Positions 7,201 to 12,030 of a DNA stretch of 12,030 nt are shown piece after piece. The position numbers were made by a program, and so were the translations under genes. A model generated the notes under the pieces. The model searched no databases. It was given only the letters and a program-made list of their open reading frames with translations, and was not told the DNA's origin. This DNA comes from CAJXTB01 sp047626195 (GTDB lineage Bacteria > Myxococcota_A > UBA796 > GCA-2862545). Position 1 is the stretch's first letter; every line of letters begins with the position of its first letter. The stretch lies in assembly GCA_047626195.1 (NCBI GenBank), contig JBLHSN010000173.1, positions 1 to 12,030 of the forward strand. The letters run 5' to 3'.

Positions 7201-7466
7201 TAGCTTTGGGCCACTTTGGTGACATCACTACCGAGATACTTGTTACCGGGGTGACACGGGTCGGGAGACGCCCAAGACCCTGGTTCCGCTAAGGTAAGGA
7301 ACGACGAGAAGCCCCCCGTGGAGCCGTTCATCGAGGCCCCTTAAACGGGCCCATCGACGCCAAACTAGGGCACGAGCACGGGTCTTGGACGGGGAGCCTA
7401 CAGACCGGTTCTAGCCGCCACCATGCGGCCTTCGCCCATCCCCAAACGCAGCGTTACCTTCGCTGC
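7201..7466. other. non-coding divergent intergenic region
   Basis: No convincing gene lies here. The minus-strand gene starts at 7175 and the plus-strand gene at 7467, so promoters for both should lie in this stretch, but I could not point to clear -35/-10 pairs. Its most notable content is a set of complementary arms between about 7244 and 7411, listed separately. The plus-strand start at 7467 has no recognisable ribosome binding site. Confidence 0.6.
7244..7411 (+). ncRNA. candidate structured RNA, weakly reminiscent of 6S RNA
   Basis: Seen directly: CCAAGACCC (7272-7280) is fully complementary to GGGTCTTGG (7380-7388), and ACCGG (7245-7249) to CCGGT (7405-7409) outside it. Between them, GTTCC and GGAAC (about 7283-7301) can form one hairpin. 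A second is TCGAGGCCC with GGGCC-CA-TCGA (7331-7357), whose loop is CTTAAAC. The CCTTAAAC followed by CGACG, on the 3' side of a long closing stem, recalls the 3' side of the 6S RNA bubble. The rest of the consensus is not evident to me, and strand is undecided. The arms could also be regulatory or accidental. Confidence 0.22.
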
Positions 7467-8810
7467 ATGAGTGACCTTGGCCATGTCGTCGTCTTCGCAA
7501 AACCCCCAGTTGCTGGGCAGGCGAAGACGCGTCTAATTCCCGCTGTTGGCCCGGAAGGTAGCGTCACTCTTGCCAGTGCCTTCCTCGCAGACACCTGGTC
7601 GATGCTCGGCAACACCGGTGCAGCACGGGTCGTGGGGTCGACCAAACGGTCAGCAAAAGCACTCGGTCTCACTCGGAACGATGCCCTTTGGCTTCAGGGA
7701 AGCGGAGACCTTGGCCAACGCATGGAGCGCATCCTGCGACGCTGCTGTGGCCTCGGTCCCTGGGGCATCATCATTGGCGCCGACAGCCCCGGACTCACTG
7801 AATCAACCGTCACACACGCCATGGAAGCCCTGTCAGATGTGGACGTGGTTATCGTGCCATCCGACGACGGCGGCTACGCGCTTCTCGGCATGCGCACCGT
7901 GCCAGCAGGCATCTTGAGCGACTTGCCCTGGTCCCAAGCCCACACGCTGAACGCCACGGTGGCCCGATTCACCGAGCATGGACTCACCGTTCGCTTGGTT
8001 GGCGGTACCTTTGACGTAGACACGCCGAGTGATCTGGTCGCCCTTCGCGACTGGCTCACCGCCCACCCAAGTGACGCCCCGAACACCCGTGCCGCCATGA
8101 CCGAGCTCGGCTTGATGTCCACTGTTGCGGTGTCCGTCGTCATCCCCACCCTCAATGAAGCCGGATGCATCGAACGCTGCCTGACGAATGTGCTGTCCAT
8201 TCACGGCGTGGACGAGGTCATTGTCAGCGACGGCGGCAGCACGGACGGCACGCTGGACCGCGTTCGAGCATTCCCTTCCGTTCGCATTGTTGAAGGGGCC
8301 ACCGGACGAGGCCCGCAGCTCAATACCGGCGCCGACGCTGCCTTGGGAAAGACGCTGCTCTTTCTTCACGCCGACTGCACTCTTCCGAAGGACGCCGTGG
8401 CCTGCATCCACGGAGCCCTGTCCGACCCTGACGTCGCCGGTGGTGCCTTCAAGTTGTGGACTGTACCCGACTCAGGAGCCCGCGGGTCTGCGTGGTGGAT
8501 GCACATCGCAGACGTCCGCAGTCGCTACACTCGCCTGCCCTACGGCGACCAAGCACAATTTTGTCGGCGCTCTGCATTCCAGTCAGCAGGCGGCTTTCCG
8601 GACCTTCCTATCCTCGAAGACTACGCTCTTTCTAAGGCGTTGTGGAACCACGGGCGCCTTGTCACCGTAGACCGTCGTGTGACCGCTTCCGCGCGTCGCT
8701 TCGAGGACCGGCCGCTGTACTACTGCGCCCTGATGAACACCTTTCCTCTGCTGTACCGTGTGGGCATTCCTGCCGACCGTCTCGCACTGATGTACAAGGA
8801 TATACGCTGA
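7467..8810 (+). CDS. fused double glycosyltransferase (TIGR04282 + TIGR04283 families)
   Basis: The 447-residue protein joins two glycosyltransferase domains. Residues 1 to about 200 match the TIGR04282/DUF2064 family: VVFAKPPVAGQAKTRL (8-23), GADSPGL (104-110), SDDGGYALLG (132-141) and DVDTPSDL (183-190). Residues from about 218 to the end match the GT2 family TIGR04283: SVVIPTLNEA (223-232), SDGGSTDGT (254-262), FLHAD (299-303), LPYGDQAQF (357-365) and ED (384-385). These residues fit nucleotide-sugar binding with metal contact by acidic residues. Both families are annotated as arsenosugar biosynthesis glycosyltransferases and are normally separate proteins. No arsenic methyltransferase or radical SAM partner is visible nearby, so the substrate is open. 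The start is ATG 7467 without a clear ribosome site. The stop is one base from the next ATG. Confidence 0.88.
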   Translation: MSDLGHVVVFAKPPVAGQAKTRLIPAVGPEGSVTLASAFLADTWSMLGNTGAARVVGSTKRSAKALGLTRNDALWLQGSGDLGQRMERILRRCCGLGPWGIIIGADSPGLTESTVTHAMEALSDVDVVIVPSDDGGYALLGMRTVPAGILSDLPWSQAHTLNATVARFTEHGLTVRLVGGTFDVDTPSDLVALRDWLTAHPSDAPNTRAAMTELGLMSTVAVSVVIPTLNEAGCIERCLTNVLSIHGVDEVIVSDGGSTDGTLDRVRAFPSVRIVEGATGRGPQLNTGADAALGKTLLFLHADCTLPKDAVACIHGALSDPDVAGGAFKLWTVPDSGARGSAWWMHIADVRSRYTRLPYGDQAQFCRRSAFQSAGGFPDLPILEDYALSKALWNHGRLVTVDRRVTASARRFEDRPLYYCALMNTFPLLYRVGIPADRLALMYKDIR

Positions 8811-8811
8811 T

Positions 8812-9627
8812 ATGAGCCTGTGGACTACGATAAAAGATGCCCTCGGACTCACCCCACCCGTGACCCCAGCCGCCCCCCTTCCATTCACCATCACCCGCAA
8901 GGCCGTGCGAGAGCTGGACTCGCTGACCGACACCTCGCTGCGCTTGCGCATTGAAGAGCATCCGCCAAAGTCCCGTATTGTCCTAGACAGCGTGCCTCGT
9001 GCAGACAGCTCGCTACTCGTGGAAGACGGTGATCGACAGGCCCTGCAGGGCCTATTCCTCGAGCACAACGGCGACGACTTCACCGTGGGCGTGGTTCTCG
9101 AGGTACGCCCAGCCGAGACCCCGAATCCAGATGTTCGGCTGTACGAGACAAGCCGCTTCCTGCTCAGCGGCAAGCCCTTCCACGCGGACTCCACAGACGC
9201 TCCGGGACTCGCCGGCCTTCTCATGGCCCTACCAGACGTCAAATCCCTTCTGCTACGCGACAACCTAGTCAGCGTCGAACGCAGTGAAGGGGTCCGCTGG
9301 GCCACCTTGGATGCCGATGTCCCCGCCACGGTTCGCGCATGGTTCTTGGCCTGTGGTGGCATGCTCACAGCAGAAGAGACCGGCAGCGACGACCCTGACT
9401 GGAATGCCGTAACCAAAGTGATGGATGAGACAGTCCTGCCCTTCGTTCACGGACATGGCGGCGACATTCGGCTCATCGACGTCAAGGAGGGGGTGGTCAC
9501 CGTCCAGCTCTTCGGCGCCTGTGCTACCTGTCCGGCGTCCATGTTGACGCTGAAAGGCGGCGTTCAGCGTCAGCTGCGCGAACAGCTTCCCGACATTGTA
9601 CACACCGTTCAGGCTGTGGACGCGTAG
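8812..9627 (+). CDS. three-domain Nfu-type iron-sulfur cluster carrier
   Basis: The 271-residue cytosolic protein looks like a carrier that delivers Fe-S clusters to apoproteins. Residues 200-268 form a NifU C-terminal domain with HGGD (215-218), GVVTVQL (227-233) and the cluster-binding CATC (Cys237 and Cys240), followed by TLKGGV. Residues about 102-170 match the Nfu N-terminal domain, with ETPNPDVRLYE and a later DVKSLLLRDNLVSV. Residues about 24-95 resemble an A-type (IscA/HesB) fold by pattern (ITRKAVREL, LRLRIEE) but hold no cysteine, as in the degenerate N-terminal domain of E. coli NfuA. The three parts together are unusual. An AAGGA lies 11 bases upstream of the ATG, inside the end of the glycosyltransferase gene, so the two genes are very probably one operon. 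Confidence 0.85.
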   Translation: MSLWTTIKDALGLTPPVTPAAPLPFTITRKAVRELDSLTDTSLRLRIEEHPPKSRIVLDSVPRADSSLLVEDGDRQALQGLFLEHNGDDFTVGVVLEVRPAETPNPDVRLYETSRFLLSGKPFHADSTDAPGLAGLLMALPDVKSLLLRDNLVSVERSEGVRWATLDADVPATVRAWFLACGGMLTAEETGSDDPDWNAVTKVMDETVLPFVHGHGGDIRLIDVKEGVVTVQLFGACATCPASMLTLKGGVQRQLREQLPDIVHTVQAVDA

Positions 9628-9641
9628 CTGGGTCGCTCTCG

Positions 9642-10477
9642 ATGGAAAATGCCGCTTGGATAGTGGCGGAATCGGGTCCAGCTGGGCACATTATGAGGCG
9701 AGAGCTCTCCGTGAACACGGCACCCGTACGCTACGCCCATCCCTTCTCCGCCGACAACGTCCAAGACATACTCGGCGCCAATGTGTTGACCGAGGACTCA
9801 TCGGTAGAGCGGATCGACGGAGAGTTGGTCGTTGTAGCACCCCAGCGAACCCCGCACCGGTACGTCGTCACTGAGGTTCGTATTTTGCTTGGCAATACGT
9901 ACGAAAACCTACGCGAGCAGCTTGAGCGGCATGCCGCGTTGTGGAGCGCCCTTTTGTCCCGCTCGGCACTCACTCACTCGCCCAACCCGACCTACAGGGG
10001 TGGCCGATGTCGTTGATGGAAGAAACCGCCGCTAGGGTGCGTTCAGAAACGTCGCCAACTGACGACGTTGTAACTTGTTACTACTAGGAAGTTGGCGGCG
10101 AAACTAGGCGTGCCAAAGCGTCGGGTTCGACATCAACGTGGAGGTCCACCCCTGTATGCCTGCTCCACCACAGCGCCACGCCCAATGACGACGGCTACTT
10201 TCGCGCTGCCGACTGTCGCTTGGTCATTGACGTCGCCGACATCTCGCACAAGCTGGATGCGTACAATGCCGCCATGTATGCCTTGGGTGGAGTCGCTGAA
10301 TGCTGGATTGTTGATCTGCATCAGCGAGCTGTCGTGGTGCACCAACACTCCAATGCAGGCGACTACGCCGAGGTCTCGACCGCTGCGCTGTGCACGGAGC
10401 TTGCCATTCCTGAAGGGTGCGGCTCGATAGTTCCGGCCCACGCTGTAGAGAGCGCTGATTCGTCCGCGTTGACCTAG
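9642..10477 (+). pseudogene. decayed Uma2/DUF820-family gene in two frames
   Basis: The first part (9642-10016, 124 codons) carries the N-terminal Uma2 pattern: a helix, then VERIDGELVVVAP (55-67), then PHRYVV. The second part reads in another phase from after a TAG at 10085 to a TAG at 10475. It holds the C-terminal pattern LVIDVADISHKLD, then YALGGVAECWIVD. Uma2 proteins have a PD-(D/E)xK nuclease fold and are usually about 190 residues in one frame. Here the halves are separated by stops and a stretch longer than the family's usual loop. The conserved Glu of the EV motif is Asp, the following Lys (D-x3-K) is Asn, and no clean PD motif is seen. All of this points to decay. The short frame at 10220 begins at an internal TTG. 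The biological role of Uma2 proteins is poorly known. Confidence 0.6.
10048..10100. repeat. nested inverted-repeat cluster inside the Uma2 remnant
   Basis: Three inverted repeats overlap. AACGTCG (10048-10054) pairs with CGACGTT (10063-10069). CGTCGCCAACT (10050-10060) pairs with AGTTGGCGGCG (10090-10100) over 11 positions with one G-T pair. GTAAC-TT-GTTAC (10070-10081) sits inside the second. The first two share bases, so they are mutually exclusive in RNA. This could be a small palindromic (REP- or MITE-like) insertion, an attenuator-like structure or a decayed element. No direct target duplication was identified. Confidence 0.5.
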
Positions 10478-10487
10478 CCAAAACAAA

Positions 10488-10503
10488 CTGGCCACCGGGC
10501 CAG
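10488..10503. repeat. perfect palindromic hairpin upstream of pfaD
   Basis: CTGGCC and GGCCAG form a perfect 6-bp inverted repeat with loop ACCG, extended by an A to either side. Read on the minus strand it is followed by TTTGTTTT, which looks like a Rho-independent terminator, yet no minus-strand gene runs into it. Read on the plus strand there is no T-run. It lies just after the Uma2 remnant. Confidence 0.5.
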
Positions 10504-10507
10504 AAAC

Positions 10508-10523
10508 ACCGCTAGTTAGCGGT
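10508..10523. promoter_or_regulatory. candidate operator upstream of pfaD
   Basis: ACCGCTA and TAGCGGT form a perfect 7-bp inverted repeat around a GT centre. It lies 53 bases before the pfaD ATG. The length and symmetry fit a site for a dimeric repressor such as a TetR-family protein, but no regulator gene is visible in the window. The promoter itself is not clear; a TATACG at about 10552 is a possible -10 element without a convincing -35. Confidence 0.35.
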
Positions 10524-10576
10524 ACATAGAGCAATGAGAGCCCGTAACGGCTATACGTCCAGGCCCTGGAGTCTGA

Positions 10577-12030
10577 ATGCCGTCTGCCGCTTGGTACATC
10601 CCCTCATCGACTGCCCCACTGACCGGGCGAGATGCGCTGATTCGCGGCCTACAACAGCTGGATACAGACATTGCTGTTGTTGCCACGCCCGCAGGTCCCG
10701 GCGTTGCAACTGGAGGCGTTGCGGTCATGGGTGGCGATCCACCGAAGGGCGCTCTGACCTTGCTCGCCTGGATTCCGGCAACAACTCCTGACCAGCTCGG
10801 AGCGCCGTCGTTTCGCGACACCTACGGCGTGCGCGCGAACTACGTAGCCGGCGCCATGGCCAACGGAATCGCGTCGGCTGAGCTGGTGATTGTGCTGGCC
10901 CGAGCAGGATTGATGGGCTTCTTCGGTGCCGCTGGGCTCGACACCCCCACCATCATCACCGCTCTCGACCGCATTCAGGCCGAAGCCGGTGACTTGGCCT
11001 ACGGGGTCAACCTCATCCATTCCCCGGCTACCCCCTACCAAGAGCAAGAAACGGTCGACTTGCTCATCGCCCGTGGCGTACACAACGTTGAAGCGTCTGC
11101 GTTCTTGCGGTTGACGGCTCCTATCGTTCAGTACCGCTTGACGGGCCTGCACCGCGACTCGGCGGGCAATGTGGTGGCCCCTAACCGGGTCCTAGCCAAG
11201 GTCAGTCGCCCGGAAGTGGCGATTCAGTTCTTGGAGCCAGCCCCGAAGAAGCTGGTGGATAAGCTGCTGAGCGAAGGGCGCATCACCCCAGAAGAGGCCG
11301 AGCTGTCCAGCTACCTTCCAATGGCATCCGACATCACCGCCGAAGCCGACTCTGGCGGTCACACCGACAACCGCCCCGCTCCCGTGCTCATCCCGTTGCT
11401 CTGCCAGCTTCGTGACCGGGTGGTGACGGCAAACGCCTATGCCCAGCCTGTCCGTATTGGTGCCGCAGGTGGCCTGTCCACACCAGCGTCCATCGCCGGC
11501 GCCTTCGCCATGGGAGCCGACTACGTGATGACCGGAACCGTCAACCAGGCCTGCGTCGAGTCCGGCACCAGCGACATGGCCAAGGTCATGCTGGCAACCG
11601 CAGGAATGGCTGACGTCGGCATGGCACCGGCATCGGACATGTTCGAGGCCGGCGTTGAGGTCCAGGTGCTCAAGCGCGGCACCATGTTCGCGTCACGCGG
11701 CCACAAGCTGTACACCTTGTACCGGCAATACCCGTCATGGGACGCGATTCCTGCGGCCGAGCAGCAGCGCGTCGAAAAGACCCTGCTTCGCCAGTCCTTC
11801 GCAGACGTCTATGCGGGCTGTAAAGCCTTCTTCGGCGAGCGCGACCCCGAACAGATCACCCGCGCAGAGGCCGACCCCAAGCACAAGATGGCGCTGGTCT
11901 TCCGCTGGTACCTCGGCCTGTCGAGCCGCTGGGCCATTGGCGGAGTCGATGACCGCCGACAAGACATCCAGGTGTGGTGTGGACCCGCAATCGGCGCGTT
12001 CAATGCCTGGACCGAAGATACTTTTTTGGC
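10577..12030 (+). CDS. pfaD: PfaD-type trans-acting enoyl reductase, C-terminus beyond the right edge
   Basis: The frame opens at ATG 10577 with GGAG 5 bases upstream and runs 484 codons off the window. It matches PfaD, the FMN-dependent enoyl reductase of the nitronate monooxygenase/FabK-like group that acts in trans on PUFA and polyketide synthases and reduces enoyl-ACP intermediates. Visible family wording includes ANYVAGAMANGIAS (87-100), GFFGAAGL (114-121), YGVNLIH (142-148), VEASAF (171-176), AKVSRPEVA (207-215) and EADSGGHTDN (256-265), with its likely active-site His. Further on are GAAGG (295-299), APASDMFEAG (350-359), QVLKRG (363-368) and CGPAIGAFNAW (468-478). Family members are about 540 residues, so roughly 50 are missing. 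A pfa2/pfa3-like synthase may follow to the right, but that is inference. Confidence 0.92.
   Translation, partial: MPSAAWYIPSSTAPLTGRDALIRGLQQLDTDIAVVATPAGPGVATGGVAVMGGDPPKGALTLLAWIPATTPDQLGAPSFRDTYGVRANYVAGAMANGIASAELVIVLARAGLMGFFGAAGLDTPTIITALDRIQAEAGDLAYGVNLIHSPATPYQEQETVDLLIARGVHNVEASAFLRLTAPIVQYRLTGLHRDSAGNVVAPNRVLAKVSRPEVAIQFLEPAPKKLVDKLLSEGRITPEEAELSSYLPMASDITAEADSGGHTDNRPAPVLIPLLCQLRDRVVTANAYAQPVRIGAAGGLSTPASIAGAFAMGADYVMTGTVNQACVESGTSDMAKVMLATAGMADVGMAPASDMFEAGVEVQVLKRGTMFASRGHKLYTLYRQYPSWDAIPAAEQQRVEKTLLRQSFADVYAGCKAFFGERDPEQITRAEADPKHKMALVFRWYLGLSSRWAIGGVDDRRQDIQVWCGPAIGAFNAWTEDTFL

Noticed and set aside
7244..7411. Firm identification as 6S RNA, SRP RNA, tmRNA or RNase P RNA
   Set aside because: Only a short CTTAAAC...CGACG likeness to 6S is seen; the signature blocks of the SRP, tmRNA and RNase P RNAs are absent. 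It is kept only as a low-confidence candidate.
8583..9416. Minus-strand frame of 277 codons
   Set aside because: It is Ser/Arg-rich low-complexity shadow sequence opposite two clearly identified genes.
1..12030. CRISPR array, tRNA, rRNA or insertion sequence
   Set aside because: No regularly spaced repeats, tRNA cloverleaf, rRNA core sequence or transposase motifs were found on either strand by eye.

Overview
The window is about 12 kb of moderately GC-rich bacterial DNA with dense, mostly operonic protein genes. No rRNA, tRNA, CRISPR array, transposase or phage gene was recognised. The gene set suggests a Gram-negative bacterium with a large, eukaryote-like gene repertoire, and Myxococcota or relatives are the best guess. 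The reasons are a PfaD-type enoyl reductase, an adenylosuccinate lyase of the animal type, a group II aromatic amino acid decarboxylase, RanBP2-type zinc fingers on a membrane protein and a probable lipoprotein. The taxonomic call is inference from gene content, not from a marker gene.

Layout. (1) 1-2591, minus strand: purB, pdxH and a probable lipoprotein gene that runs off the left edge. They have short gaps and good ribosome binding sites, so they are probably one transcription unit. (2) 2637-6205, plus strand: a membrane protein with two RanBP2-like zinc fingers, a YbaK-family aminoacyl-tRNA deacylase whose ATG overlaps the preceding stop codon, and a PLP-dependent aromatic amino acid decarboxylase. 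This unit diverges from purB across only 45 bp. (3) 6234-7175, minus strand: two reading frames of unknown function in the same phase, separated by one TAG and 12 sense codons. They may be one gene with an amber interruption. (4) 7201-7466: a divergent non-coding stretch with several complementary arms, possibly encoding a structured RNA. (5) 7467-9627, plus strand: a fused double glycosyltransferase (TIGR04282 plus TIGR04283 families), followed one base later by a three-domain Nfu-type Fe-S carrier. (6) 9642-10477: a broken Uma2/DUF820-family gene whose middle holds a nested inverted-repeat cluster. (7) 10478-10576: an intergenic region with two near-perfect palindromes. (8) 10577 to the right edge: a PfaD-type enoyl reductase, incomplete at its C-terminus, which may open a polyunsaturated fatty acid or polyketide synthase cluster.

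Functional links are modest. PdxH makes pyridoxal phosphate, the cofactor of the decarboxylase, but the two genes lie in different transcription units. The fused glycosyltransferase belongs to families annotated as arsenosugar-associated, but no other arsenosugar gene is visible here. No complete new system can be demonstrated. The points most worth a second look are the amber-interrupted gene, the structured non-coding stretch, the zinc-finger membrane protein, the two fusion architectures, and the inverted repeats around the Uma2 remnant and upstream of pfaD.
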